Source of the DNA: Bagarius yarrelli
Lineage: Eukaryota; Chordata; Actinopteri; Siluriformes; Sisoridae
Assembly: GCA_005784505.1 (NCBI GenBank)
Contig: VCAZ01000012.1
Coordinates: 4,221,011 to 4,285,010 of the forward strand
Direction: 5' to 3'
Length of the DNA stretch: 64,000 bases
The notes below the pieces were generated by a model. The model saw nothing but the letters and a program-made list of their open reading frames with translations. It was not told the DNA's origin and made no database searches. Position numbers and translations under genes: made by a program. Positions 39,089 to 54,516 of this stretch are shown piece by piece; the first letter of the stretch is position 1, and each line of letters begins with the position of its first letter.

Positions 39089-42000
39089 GTAAGAGACGAT
39101 AGATATGACCCGCTACTTATTTGGGCTTCAAGTGTTTCATTTCACACCGATCGTTTGTGATTTAGGACGCTGTAAAAGCTGATCTGAGGAAGCTGAAAAG
39201 GCTTAAGAAGCGTTTTGACAGAAAGCTGCGCTCGGGTATATCAGTTGCTGATGTTCCGATACTACCGTGGGAGTCATTTCCTTAATAAATAAAAATTGAT
39301 CAAATCACGTGATGCAGTGCCACTCATTAAGCTTTGATTCTTAAGTTCCAGGGACTCGATGGTGTGTATGCATGGAAGAGCGTGAGTATACAGAGCACCA
39401 CCTGGAGAAGGTAGTGACATAAACTCCAAGCTTCCACATGATACAATATGGTATTTATTTTTATCTGTAGTTACTAGAGAATCGATTAGATATTTTCCAG
39501 TTCCAACAAACGTCTTATAATATTATTATCTGACCTAGAGCGATGACATGACTAGACATAAGAACCTAGTCTATTGGGATCATCCTGATCCCCTAAATAT
39601 TGCTGTGTTCCACTAAACTGTTTTATTGTAACACCCTTGATATTTCTGCGTGTACAGCAAACACAAAATTTTGAACAGAATCTATTCCAGATTTCATTTC
39701 GTCCATTCGTCCACCTCTCGAAAGGCTTTTCACTAGATAACTGTGCTCATTCAGTCACAATAGTATAGGTTTACACAGGCACTACTGTTAGGTTAAGATG
39801 TCTGGGGTGCAGTCAGTATTGCTGTTCATCCCAGTCATGTTTAGTGCTGTTGAGTCAGGGCTCTGTGCAGAATCTAAAATTCTTTTCCTCCAAACCATAA
39901 CACATCATGTCTTCATGGAGATTAGGGTTTTTTCCGTACAAGGACTGGGACAGTGTTTGTGTCTCCTAGTAAAGGAATAATATAATGCTATACCATATGA
40001 GGCATCCTAGACAACTGCGTGCTTTAACCAACTTGTCAAAACGGTTTGGAAAAGACACTGGACTTGTGTGCGCTTGTCTGGTTACCACAAACATTTGAGC
40101 ATACAGAGTGTTAATCGAGTGTTACAAATTTTAGAAAGCTTTTTTTAATAACGTCTTTAGATCAAAGTTTCTCAACCTGTTTGCGACCCCTCTCCTTCAA
40201 AGTATCGTCCTAATCAGCTAAATAACAATCCCTTGAGGAACATTTCGTGTGTTTTACTCCAACCTATGTTTAAAAAGAACTTTTATCTCATTCCGAAATA
40301 TTAGGACACACTTAAAGGCAGAATTGTTTGTGTTTTCTCATAAGCAGGAGTGTTCCAGTACTCCGTGCAGGTGATGAGGATGGGACTGTTCAGAGAGTCA
40401 GACTCTCTCCTTCGGAGTCTGTACTGGCAGCTACACTAAAGACCAGCCACAGTGAAGAGGCCAAACTTCTGCTAGTCCGTTTAGAACCCCATGCTACACC
40501 CCAGAAGCCCATGCTCATCCTTGACAATGTGTTTAGCTTTGGTAAGATCAGTGGTCACATACGATGTGCTACACTTTCAGTACAGTGGGGTAGTTCAGGA
40601 GTAGGATTGAAACACACAGTTCAAAGACTAGGCATTTTTTCTACTAGATATCAGGAAGTAGGAACTTCCTGAGCCTTAATATACGTTTCTATATGTATGT
40701 ATAGTTACGGGTAGTATGAATGAAATTTGAAAGACTACATTCACTAATTTTAAAGCGACTTCACAGCAGCTGGAATTTAAAGTTGGATAATGTATAACTT
40801 GAATGACGTAAATGTTTTTTTTTTTTTCTTTAAGTTTTAAGCAAATTAGTCAAAAGTGAGGCTTCTCCGTTTTCCACCACTTCCGCCACTCTTTGAAGTT
40901 TTAACATGCCTTTGTTAAATTTCGTCCACAACATGGAGAACTGGTGGCTCAAATGGTTAAGGCGCTTGAGTTGTCTGGACTACCAGGAAGACCTGACTTA
41001 AGCCCACCGCTACCGCCATCCAGCCACCGCGTTCCCAGAGCAAGACCCCGACCCCCTATATTTCACTATGCTGTACAGTATATGTGGCAGTAGTGCAGAA
41101 TAAAATCCCAAACACAATTTATCTGTATAGATATTAGAGATAACTACTTAATTAATTGTTAAAGTATAATTTTATTCTTATCTCTGATCGTGTATATTTG
41201 TATTAACACTGTCTGTTCCCGGCACAGAGTGGGCTACGATAGCGATTGTATACACCCCCAAGAATGACTCCGATGCACACATGTTTATCGACTCGACCTT
41301 ACAAACGCCGGAGCACACAGCTCACTCTTTATGAGAAAAAGATCCAGAGTAGAGTGTGTTTCTATGTCTGGCGCTGTTTCTGTCTTGTGTATATACAATT
41401 TCAGGCACCGTCAGCATGTATTTCCTGCTTCTCTCCAGTGGTTTATGTTTATTATGCTAGGTGTATAATATTACATATAGTAGCAGTGTTTTACCTAAAA
41501 ATTTCTCTCAGCCCTGTTACTACTGCATTCTTTTCGAATAGAAGCTACATCAACAGCTCTGCGTAGCACTGCAGTCAGCTTAAATATTCCACTCGAAATC
41601 AATAATAGCTCGCCAAATGGATGATTCTGAAACACAAACTATGTATATAACCAGATATATGATGTTGATGAAAACTTTATTTACCTTATAGTTATGTTAC
41701 AATCTGGAAATGTAACTGAAGATTTTTTTTACAATACTGTATACTTAAACTATTAATCTATTTAATATAGAAGGTGCAAAAGGTCTGGGGTTTGACTCTA
41801 GTGCCGCTTCAGCAGCTTGCTTAGGGTATTGGGTATTGATATTGGGTTGGATAGTGACCCTCAATCTTAGGATAAAATCTTGTACAGACTGATAGAGCAT
41901 CCAAATCAAATCAGTGTATATACACTGTAACTGTGTGTTAACATAGAAGAACTTTTAACTTGCATAAGAGTCAGAAAAAATGTTGTAGAAATGCAGGTAT

Positions 42001-45000
42001 ATAAAGTGCCTAGTCAGTTGCCATGATGAGGTGAAAGAAATGTAAAAAGATATGGCTTGCTTATTGACGGAAATGTTGAGTGTAGGTGTTGTGCAGAGAA
42101 CAGTCAGCATTGATCCGTCCTTACACCCAGATTTTTCAGTGGGATTAGCTTTTCAGTCTTTTTTGTTCAAAAAATGCTACATAAACACACAAAATAATGC
42201 TACCACCTTCACGTTTTACAGTATTACCATACGCAATATTGCTTTTTAAGCATAGAGGTTTTTTGTCAACACCGAAGCTTTTGGCAAATTCAAAATGTTT
42301 TTCTTGAGGATTTCTGTTTTACTTTGTGAAGTGATGTGGCTGTGAATGTCATGTTTGTAGTTTCTTACATTAAAGCTCTATTTAGGCTTAATATTTTTTT
42401 TTTTCCTACTGGAACAAGAATATTCATTATATTTTACAGTTTATTGTTAGCTGATCGAATGCCTAACAGTCAGTTGTATTTCACTTACTTAAACACGATT
42501 CTAATCAAAATTCTTTCATTTTTCTCTTTTTTTTCATTTTTAACCTACCAAACAGATAAAACATCACCATCCAAATTGAGTTTTACCATTTATCCTAGCT
42601 GCATTTGACTGCATCACTGTTTCTACTTTGGATAGATACCAAAAATATTAGGTAGAGCAGCTAGGGACCATCACTTTGTTTGTTATGCTTTTAATAATAA
42701 TTAACCTGAAATTACAAGTTGCTTTTATGTTTCTAATATTAACCATATAACACCTAATTTTGGATTGTTTATGTGCTGTTTAGGTTCTTTGTGGAGGTCA
42801 TTCGGTCAAGAGACCAGAGGCTTCTGACTATAAACTGCAGTAGTAAGAGCAGCTCTGAGGTTTGGATGATTGACAGCAGGTCTCCTCTCTCACCACCTAA
42901 ACTAGTCCAGCCTCGGCAGCCTGGCTTGCTGTACCATGTCGAGCATTCGGACAGCCAGCTGTACATCCTCGCCAACACTGGCCCGGGCCATGAGTATGAG
43001 GTGAGCAGCTCTTCATTTCATCCCATCCCATCTCATCTCATCTCATCTCATCGTCCCATGCATTTCTTTTATAGTTAACGGCAACAGTTGCAGTATTTAT
43101 TGAAGGATGTTTTTTTTCTGATCTGATTGGGATGCAGTATCTTATATCTCTAAAACTTTTTAAAAACATGGAATATTAAAAACAAACATTTATATTATGT
43201 TATTATATTCAGATATAAGAAAAATACAGTTCTGTAGTTGGGAAATAATGAAGGAAACACTGGGTAGCCTGTTGTATAGTGTAGTTTGGTTTTTTTTACA
43301 CAGTCTCCCTAAGTTTACTGGATTTTTCCATTATGATGCCCAGCGATCCACAACTCGGAGCATTAACCATTTCAGCCAAAGTCTGATTGATTATGTTATA
43401 GCTAATAAAAAACTGCTAGTCCATTTCTATTGTAGAAAAAGCATACACACAACCTCAGTAAAGCTCAGTGTTCACTAAGAAGTAATGCAGCCTAATTAGG
43501 GTTTCTGATTTCAAAGGTTAGGGGTTACTGTCAAGCTGCCACTGTTGGATCCTTGAGCAAGGCCCCTAACCCTTGGTTCTAGTGGTTGGTTCCTCTTAGG
43601 GGTGTACTCACTTTTGTTGGCAGGGGTTTAGACATTAATGGCTGTGTGTTGAGGTTTTTTTGTAGCAGAGTTTCATTTCTTTAGTGTTTTCACATAAAAA
43701 GATATAATGAATAGTTACAAGAAATGTAAGGGGTGTACTCACTTCTGTGACATACTGTTTATGCACATTATCACTGAATGGCAGCATGCAATCTGTAAAG
43801 ATTTCCCCTTATAGGCTATGCATGTGTGTGTGTGTGTGTGTAATTTTGTATAATTGCTTTTCATTTGACCTGCTTATTTGTTTTATTCCTAAAGCTGCTC
43901 AGGACCCCTCTTTCCTCTCCACCCATGTGCTATTGGAAGTCAGTCTTCCGCCCTGGACCTGGAACAGTCATTAAAGACATTGAGATGCTACCAGATTACT
44001 GTGTGTTCACAGTAAGAGGGCCTCAGGGTCGACTCCAGCTGCAGACCTTTCCATTAAAAACTCCAAATGAGGTGGCTATTCACCATGTAAGAACAGTTAT
44101 TTACAGCTGTGCTCATTGCAATACAGGGAGTGCAGAATTATTAGGCAAGTTGTATTTTAGAGGATTAATTTTATTATTGAACAACCCACCATGTTCTCAA
44201 TGAACCCAAAAACTCATTAATATCAAAGCTTAATATTTTTGGAAGTAGTTTGTTAGTTTGTTTTTAGTTTTAGCTATTTTAGGAGGATATCTGTGTGTGC
44301 AGGTGACTATTACTGTCCATAATTATTAGGCAACTTAAGAAAAAACAAATATATACCCATTTCAATTTTTTATTTTCACCAGTGAAACCAATATGACATC
44401 TCAACATTCACAAATATACATTTCTGACATTCAAAAACAAAACAAAAACAAATCAGTGACCAATATAGCCACCTTTCCTTGCAAGGACACTCAAAAGCCT
44501 GCCATCCATGGATTCTGTCAGTGTTTTGATCTGTTCACCATCAACATTGTGGTGCAGCAGCAACCACAGCCTCCCAGATACTGTTCAGAAGAGGTGTTTC
44601 TGTTTTTCCCTCCTTGTAAATCTCACATTTCATGATGGACCACAGGTTCTCTATGGGGTTCAGATCAGGTGAACAAGGAGGCCAAGTCATTACTTTTTCT
44701 TCTTTTAGACCCTTTCTTGCCAGCCACGCTGTGGAGTACTTGGACGCGTGTGATGGAGCATTGTCCTGCATGAAAATCATGTTTTTCTTGAAGGATGCAG
44801 ACTTCTTCCTGTACCACTGCTTGAAGAAGGTGTCTTCCAGAAACTGGCAGTAGGACTGGGAGTTGAGCTTGACTCCATCCTCAACCCGAAAAGGCCCCCC
44901 AAAGCTCCTCTTTGATGATACCAGCCCAAACCAGTACTCCACCTCCACCTTGCTGGCGTCTGAGACGGACTGGAGCTCTCTGCCCTTTACCGATCCAGCC

Positions 45001-48000
45001 ACGGGCCCATCCATCTGGCCCATCAAGACTCACTCTCATTTCATCAGTCCATAAAACCTAGAAAAATCAGTCTTGAGATATTTGTTGGCCCAGTCTTGAC
45101 GTTTCAGCTTGTGTGTCTTGTTCAGTGGTGGTCGTTTTTCAGCCTTTCTTACCTTGGCCATGTCTCTGAGTATTGCACACCTTGTGTGCTTTTGGGCACT
45201 CCAGTGATGTTGCAGCTCTGAAATATGGCAAAACTGGTGGCAAATGGCATCTTGGCAGCTGCACGCTTGACTTTTCTCAGTTCACGGGCAGTTATTTTGC
45301 GCCTTGGTTTTTCCACACGCTTCTTGCGACCCTGTTGACTATTTTGAATGAAACGCTTGATTGTTCGATGATCACGCTTCAGAAGCTTGGCAATTTTAAG
45401 AGTGCTGCATCCCTCTGCAAGATATCTCACTATTTTTGACTTTTCGGAGCCTGTCAAGTCCTTCTTTTGACCCATTTTGCCAAAGGAAAGGAAGTTGCCT
45501 AATAATTATGCACACCTGATATAGGGTGTTGATGTCATTAGACCACACCCCTTCTCATTACTGAGATGCACATCACCTAATATGCTTAATTGGTAGTAGG
45601 CTTTCGAGCCTATACAGCTTGGAGTAAGACAACTGTAATGCTAATGTGTGTCATCTCCTTTTGGCTGTTCCCTTCAGAGCCACAGTGAATGATCTTCCTC
45701 CACCTAACCCTAACCTCTGCATCACTTTTGCTCACACCTACTAAATGCATTTTCTCATTTATTAATTTAATTTATTTCAATTTAATTTATATATAAAGCA
45801 CAACCAAACATAACTACAGTTGACCAGTGTGCTGTACAAATTAGGAACGATTAACAGAATTAATACGAAGATGAGCTCACAAACAAGCCAAATCCAAATG
45901 GTCTTCTTTTTTCCTCCTGCCTTGAAGCTCCATTGGTTGCAGGTCCATTGGTTGTGTTGAGCAGAATGCAGGGGAGAAAAGTTAAGGCTCCAAGTGTTCC
46001 AAGTCAAGGGACCGGATAGCCTGAGGAGAAAAAGCTCCTCCTCATTTTCTCTGTATTCTGTCTTTTTCCTGACCTCAACAGATAGAAGAGTCTATTTCCG
46101 CAATGTTTGAGGTCTTTTATGATCTTTCTGGCTCTGATTTAACTTTATTTGCTGTAGTGCAGGTCAGCAAGCCCAGTGCAGATGGTAAGCTCAGCTGCTT
46201 GCAAAAAACTCTGGAAAGCTTGTCTGTCCTGCTGAGTACTTCTCCTGAACCAGGTTGTGATGCTTCCCGTAAAGATTGTTTTCAATGCTGCATGTGTAAA
46301 AGGTTTTGAGCATCTACAATGGCAGTTTAAAGTCTTTTAAGCATCTGAGCTGTTAGAGACACTGTTGGGCCTTCTTAACCGTAATGTTGATGGGACAGGA
46401 TGCTCGATGTGAACACCTAGGTACCTGAAACTGCCCACTCTCTTCCTGGGGGTCCCGTTTATTGTGAGTGGTTGGTAGGTACTCTCTTGCTTTGTGCTTA
46501 TCATGCAGTATCATCTCCTTTGTTTAATGTTTAGGGGAAGATTGTTGTTCTGGCTTTATATAAGTAAGTATATAAGTATATTCAATTCATTGTCATTGTG
46601 CAAGGTACATCTCCAGGTTGTTGTTGAAGATCAGATCCACTACAACAGTGTCGTCCGAAAACATGATAATGGTGGTAGACTGTGTGGTCATTTTTAACTG
46701 TGAGAACAGTAGGGGGCTTAGAACACAGCCTTGGGGGCTCTGGTCCTGAGGATGAGTGTAGGTAAAACTTGTTTGCCCACCCAAACTGCTTGTGGTCTGC
46801 CTGTCAGAAAGTTGGAAATCCAGTGTCCAGAGTCCCGGTATTTCCATATTGGAGGGAATTATGGAGTTACAGATGAACGGTAGTCAACCAACACCGTATT
46901 TCCACAATCCCTCCTCTGCACATGACCGAACCATCTCAATCTGTCCTCTCCGTTTTTGTCCAACATGAGCCGTCTCTCTGATGTCCTTGTTCCTAATCCT
47001 GTCTAACCTTTTCACTGCTACCTTCAACCTTGCCTCCTGTCTTTTTCTTGGTGCCGCTGTCTCTAAAACATACAATATTGCTGTTCTCACCCCTGTTTTG
47101 TACATGATTACCCTCATCTGTATAAGCTCCATTTTGTTTTATATACTTTATCTTGTGACTACATTGGCAAATATTTAATCTCTTTATCTTTATAAATGAC
47201 TACAAATAAATTGCCTAATTCTTAACCTTGGACTAAATGACTAAAAGTTAATTCACTAGAAATAGGGTTTCCTAAAGCAGTTAACAGTTTATCTTTACTG
47301 TCAGCAAAAACAGAATATTCTGAGTGATGTTGCTATTTGTTGTTTTTTGTGATTAACACAGCTCCCATCATGGGCCTGTAATTTAGAAGCAAAACGTGCT
47401 GAAACATTAAGAAGAAATGTATTCCCCTTCCTCCTGTCCTCTCCGGTTCATCCCTCTCAACGCTGCTCCTTATCTCTTACAAAAGAGCGACCGTTCTACT
47501 GCGAGGAAAGGCTTCAACACACCACCCTCTCCGAATGTCACACCACCCACCTGCAGGCTATCAGCCAGGTCTTTTAAGTATATCTCGTAATACAGGGTGA
47601 CAATTTTCATGGGATACTTAATCGACACATCCATGGTTCAGATTTAGTCTCACTTTTCTAAAAACCTCCACCGTTCTGAAAAGTTATTAAACCAGATTGT
47701 GGCACATGGCTGTGAGAGTTTACAGGCAATAGTATTAGTGAGATCTGGCACTGATGTTGAGTAAGGAGGTCAGTCTGTGTTCTAGTTCATCCCAAAGGTG
47801 TTCAGTAGGATTGAGGTCAGTGCTTTTTGCAGAACCTAGTGCCCAGGGGCATGGTCATTCTGAAACAGTGTTTGGGTTTCTCACTTTAAATAAAGAGAAA
47901 CATTAATGCTACAATATATAGACACAGTATAACTAACTGTCTGCTTCACATTATTGGATGTAATTGGGTGTTTACCTCTGGTAAAGGTAAGGTGTCCACA

Positions 48001-51000
48001 AACTTTTGCCTATGCAGTTTATGTATGGTATGTTTGATACTATTAGTGAATTAAGCACACAAGTCGTCTGAAACATTGACAATTCCCTGTACACAAAGCC
48101 TCTAAAATTGATGAAGACATAAGCCTGGTTTGCCAAGGCTCAGTAGCTCTACTGATCATCTTTATGATAAACTGAACTGCTTCCCAAAACTCCTCACTTG
48201 ACATCATCGCGAACACCAATTTCCACAGCCACACCGCAAAATCTAGTGAAAATCCTTTCTAGAGGATTGGAGGTCATCTTAACCGAACCAAAAGGGAATA
48301 AATCTGGAACGGCATGTTTATAAAATCAGTTAGAATTTTGATTGGACAGTTTAATGTATATGATGTAATGATTCTGTGTGATTTTGTGTTTTAGGATGGG
48401 ACTGCAGTGCCTTTGACACTTTTTCACAAAAAATCATTAGACCATCTGGGTGATGTTCCACTCCTGCTGCACGTATACGGTGCTTATGGTCTGGACCTTA
48501 ACATGGCCTTTAGTCCTGAGAAGAGACTGCTGCTGGAGGACAACTGGGCTTTGGCCTACTGCCATGTCCGGTACTGAACAATTCTTGTGAAATTTTAAGT
48601 AAAGCTTGGTATCGTGCAAGACGTATCACACAAATGTTAGCCATAATAGTTAATACAATACGCCAGACATTTTATTAGGAACCTTAATTATCTAATGAGC
48701 CAATTATGTAGCAGAATGCCTAAAATAATGCAGATAAAAAATATTTATTATTATTCTACCAATGAGAATTTTTAATAAAAGTATATTATAGACTTTTCAT
48801 TAAGACCCTAAATAATCATATCAGCTTGTAAAACATAGGCATCTGATGACCCCTTTAAATCAGCTCATTTGGCACTAACATCCGTCACAGTTAAAGTCAC
48901 TGTGATCAAACCTCAGTTTGCATTTTTATATGTATTGTGCTTCTGCCACATGATTGGCTGATTGAATAACTGCAGAACTGTAGAGGTGTTCCTAAAGTAT
49001 GCTCTTATGTTGGTGTGTTGGGTGTCATTGAACAGGGGTGGTGGAGAGTGCGGTCTGGCTTGGCACCAAGCGGGTTGTTTGCAGCACAAGCATAAAGGAG
49101 TGGAGGATCTCACTGCCTGTGTTCAGACTCTCTTTCAGTCAGGAGTGTCTCAGCCAGCACTAACGGCCCTCACTGCGCGCAGTGCAGGTGCTGTCCTAGC
49201 AGGTGCACTTTGCAATCAACATCCACATCTCCTCAGAGCCGTCCTTCTGCAGGTGCGCTAGAATTTTAATCTGTGGATTGCAGGTCTATGTTTTCTTTGG
49301 TCCATACCTAGAACACGACACAAATCTAGAACAACTTTAGCACATGAAATGTAAAAAAGCAGGGAAAAGTCATTCACTTTGAAGGCAACCTTTTTTTATA
49401 TTGGGGTGTGTTCAAGTGACTGACATTTTTTCCATTTAGAAGTTTTCTTTGACTTATTCTTGATCTACTAACACTGTACAAAATTCAAAAATAAAAGGAT
49501 TTCACACAAACGTTGATACAGTTTAAGAAACCAAGCTCAAGAAACCCCAACACACCGCAGTCTTATACTGTCTTAATCTTAAAGAGATGCAGTACTTTCC
49601 AGAAACACCCTTTCCTGACTGGAATGCATGGCTTTATGTTGGGCAGCAATATATTTATTAATCTTGATCTCTGGGAAAGAAATTCCTAAAGGTACTCAAA
49701 CTACACAAGCGATGTGTTACTATGAAAACACACCAAACAGAATCACACTATATTCCTACCTGTTCAAAAGAAATACTGCAACCATGACATCATCTTTTAG
49801 AGGCTTCGACTCCTGTAGTCGACTCCAGCATGGAAACACAACACTTATATTAATTTGGGTTTTTGATCCAGCCTTTATTTCCGCAGTATGTGAACATGCT
49901 GATCACATATCCTGTGTGTCATCAGATATGTGCTGACCGACGGCTATTAAAGACTGTCATAATTCTCAGACTGGACATTTTAATTAGACAAACATTTCTT
50001 GGTCTTATGGCTTCCACAGAATATATAAATACATTTAGACCACTTAACTTTATGACTGCTAACAGGATGCGAATAGAATTTCAACCAGCAGAACAAAAAA
50101 TGTTTTCTTTAACATCCACTTGCATTGGGTTATTTGTTTAGGCACCTTTCTTGGATGTTCTAAGCACTATGCAGGACTCGTCCCTGCCGTTAACAGTAGA
50201 GGAGAGGGGGGAGTGGGGTGACCCGCTTGCATGTACCCAGGACTGGAACAACATTGCTTCATACTGTCCCTGTCACAATATTACCCCTCAGGTAATTCAG
50301 GCTTCTACTATTACTACTACTCGTTAAATGTCTGTGTGATGCCTTAGTGATGTTTCATTTCTACTCCAGCTCTACCCATCCATGCTGATCACCGCATACT
50401 CTGAGGACAGGAGAGTGCTCTTGGTAGGTGTGTTAAAGTATGTGGAAAAACTCAAAAAGGCTGTCCAGACTCATACCAGCAACCAGATTAAGGGTAAGTC
50501 TTATCTGAAAACGATGGTGCTATTTCTGATTTACACCATCCTGCTGAAATGTAATACTTATAACTGTCAACCTCTAGTCGAGTGCAGCGTTCTATTCCAG
50601 CAGTTGTCAATGTCTTCTGAGTCTCTGTAGTTGTTACCAGATGTTCTGGTCCAAACTGTGTGTGTGTGTGTTTTGGATATGAAAAGAACACTGACATTAA
50701 AAGCAGAAATGAGGACTTGAACAAACTACGGTTGAGATCAATGTGGGGTTTATTTTAGAGCAGAAGCGTAACACAACAAATGGGAGTGTGTTGAACACAC
50801 TATGTGGACAGATCCATAAATAGGAATGCAGCGATTAACCGATTTCACTGTTAACCATGTTTTAAAACATCACGGTTAATTAAACATAAAAAAAACTACA
50901 CTAAATAGTCCTGACCTTCAATCCTTTAGGTGGCAATGCATTAGTATTAGACATCATTCTGTAAAGAAGGTTACTATGTAAACACTTTGGAAAATGATGG

Positions 51001-54000
51001 TCATTTAACACCCTTCATCCTAATATTTACAAATTGTACAAGTTAAAACTGTACAGTACAAAGCGCAAGCCATACATCATCAACACCCAGAAACATTTTT
51101 TAAAGTGTTTTTGGAAATCATGGACGTCATGTCCCCTGGGCTACAGACGAAAATGACAGTCCAAATTGCTATCAGTGCAAAGTTTAAAAGCCAGCATCTG
51201 TGATGGTATAGGGGTGTGTTAGTGCCCATGGCATGGGTAACTTGGTCATCTGTAAAGGCATACATCAGGCAAGAATGGTTCAACAATCCAAGGTTCAACA
51301 ATCTACGGTTGCATGCTGATCTGCTTTCTTAAACATGTCTTGGCCAATAAAAGTTGCTATGCTGTCCAGATTTTCTTTAGTTATCCTGAATGTCTGGTTG
51401 TGTAAGAATATCATGTCAGCGTAATAGCTATAAATTAATACATTTATCAGACTATATCTTTAACTATTGGAGTACAAGTAAAGCCTGGAAGTTAAATGGC
51501 AAACCAATAAAGGTTACAACGTCAGACTAGTTCTCCTGCTTGACATGACCTAAATGTCTGAGGACCTTCACAGTCCATGCACATGCTGTGACAAGAATTC
51601 TAGTAGCTCATCTCACAGTTCTTAACAGCATGAGGTGTGTTAAGAACTGTCAGGAAAACAGTGTCTGTATTACCAAAAGGACAAGAAGGGGAAGAGTATG
51701 ATATAAAAAAAATAGTAGTGTTTGGTGTAAAAGGCCACCTAGCAGGTAAAAGTCAGCCAGCAGGATTAGCACAAGCTCTTGGGGAGTAAGTCTCCTGACA
51801 GAAAACAGCTGAAGTTTTTCAGAAGTCTGTTTTATCACGCTGGAGTCACCTTGTAGGTGAGCTTTCATTGTGAGATACGGTGTCAGCACATCCCATTCCC
51901 TTAAAGTGCAAATCCCTTTCCTTTTAGTTTTCTGGTTAATTAACACACACACACACACACACACACAGATGAATGCTGAAAAGTCTCCCTCTAATCTCCT
52001 GCTACCCTTCTTCAGGAGATAATATGCTGATCACACACACCAGCAGCTGGAGCGTTTAGCATGCTTGAAAGATAGCTTATCAGATCGGGAACAATACACC
52101 GGCCTGGGCCAAGGTCAGGAGGAGGCTTGTAAGAAACAGACCAAAGACAGGCAGGCTGAAAGACACCCACAGTGACGCTGCTGATAACAGACAGCCGGCT
52201 GAGGCGGTTTCATGATATAAAATGCCAACCTGCAAGTTTCTTCACGGCCTTTATATGTTAAAAGGAACATGAGGATGTGAGAAAAAGGATGTGAGACTTG
52301 GCTCTTTAGGTTAACTCGCCTTGGCGTTACTTGTCCAGTAGACAAGTGAATCAGACCAATGAATCAGTTAATAGTTACATCTATATTATTTTCATTCTTA
52401 GATATCGGTTTTATAATATCGGACCCTTTGATATATGGTGTTTTGAGAATTGTTTGCGAGACGGCATTTATAGCACTGCCCTGTGAGTAGACTGCAAGAT
52501 TACATTCTATTTTTGCTCAGTTGGCAGCACTGAGCCACACTAAATGAAAGCTTTCAGGTTTAGAAATGTGTTTATTGTTTATTTATTTGCTCATGTTTGT
52601 TTGCCTAATACAAGATTTTAATTAAAGACATGCTAATTTTAATTGAACTTTACAGAATGAAGGTAAAAATCCGATGTAATTTTTATTTCTTTTATTTGCA
52701 AATCCCTCTAATATTGATGTAGAAATAAAAGTTGATTTTGGTTTTTTTTTTTGCAATGAGAGTATTTACAGAGATATAAATAAAGCTAGTTCAGTACAGT
52801 TGTTACTGTTGTTTAAAAACAGCAGTAAAACTAACAAAATATCAGTTATTGGTCCCGTAAACATGCGAATAATCGATTATTTAAAAAAAACAAAAACAAA
52901 AAAAAAAACAATATCAGATAACTTTGTCCCAAATACAGGAGATTGTTTTTAGGAATGTTGGCAGACAGAAGCTCTGTTCCTGTTGTCTGGACAAACACTT
53001 GACTAACGTTTAAAAAACCACGTTTCTTAGCTTCTCATTCACAAAGCATTCCTGTTAATAAATGCAAGTGTTAACCTGTTAAAAACAAAAGGATGAGTTA
53101 AAATGTGTTCTGTATGAATGAATGTCTACTTCAGTCTTAAATAACTCACTAGAATAAATGGAAACTTGTTTGTTGTTACATTTTTTTTATGGTTTAGTTA
53201 CATGCATAAATATTTTATATAAGAAAAAGGGTGCCAATAATTCTGGAGCTGAGTAAAGGTTATAGTAAGATATAGCAAGATAGCTAATAAACCAATTAAT
53301 GAGTGAGGGTTACAATCTCTTAAACTAATAATAATATTTCTCTTCCACTAATTGATTTAATACACCAATTTCTTTCGAATTTTTAATTGATAAAAAAAAA
53401 AAAAAAAAGATTTATTTCTAGTTGTTGGTCAGTCATTGTTTCTGTTCTTACTTACACTTTGGCAGATATAAGCAGTCATTTCCCTGATCATTTTTAGCCA
53501 TGCTATAGAATGTTAGCCTTTTTAGATAAGTTTTGCAGACACAATCCGAATTAATTCCCACTGTAGATATTCACACTTTGAAAAGACCTTTTCGGAGGTG
53601 GTGATGTGTTTGCGTGTGTTCTTTCGGACACCATAGTTTTAGTAAAATTAGACACCAGTGTTTGATGAGGCGGGACGCTTGAGTGCTCTTATTTTATCTA
53701 TCAACCACCATGTCTGCATGGAGCTCATGTGCTTTGTGCACAGCGGCGGTGTCATGCTGGAACAGTGTTGGGGTTTCTTTAGTTCCAGTGAAGAATTAAC
53801 ACTATAATGCTACACGTTGCAAAGACATTCTAGACAACTGGCTGCTTTCAGTAACAACAGTGTGGTGAAAAAAAACACATGGATCCAATACCAAGGTCCA
53901 CAATTTTTGTTCGTATATTATATTTGTATAATCCATTATTTAAGCCACTATGACTGATTTAGTACAGAAATTATAACATAAAGTGAGTATTATCAACACC

Positions 54001-54470
54001 TACTGGCCAGGCAATTAGTAACCCAGTGCTTAAAGCGTTGAACTGGTGATCAGAAGATGATAGGTTTAATCCTCAGCACCACCACGCTGCCACTGCTGAG
54101 TCCCTGAGGAACAAGCGTATATACCCCTAACAAATAAGGAGGGCGTAAGTTACTCTGGATAAAGAGATCTGACAAATGCTGTACATATAAATTATTATTA
54201 CTATTATTTTCTAATGGTGTGCATTAATAAATGGATATTTAATATCTAATTGTGTTATAAAAACACACTTGTAAATTCTGCCCTCTTTTGAGAAATATTT
54301 AGAGTTTGGCGTGTGGTAATGTCGGGTTTTGGAATGGGCCTGATGCCCAGGTGAAACACTGTGTGCCTGTAAGCCAAAGATAAAGAGGCGACTTCCTTCC
54401 ACTTTAACACACCTGAGAGGATCACAGCCTGTTCATTCAGTTACTGCTTAAATCCTTTTTATAAAGCAGA

Positions 54471-54516
<46 letters not shown>

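Noticed and set aside
42030..42320. Tc1 fragment in prepl intron 5
   Set aside because: A few words look Tc1-like, but the match is too weak to support a feature.
50925..50965. Possible catalytic-His exon of prepl
   Set aside because: The frame reads GGNALVLD, similar in outline to GGNHVIED, but the His is absent, a stop follows, and the splice sites are poor.
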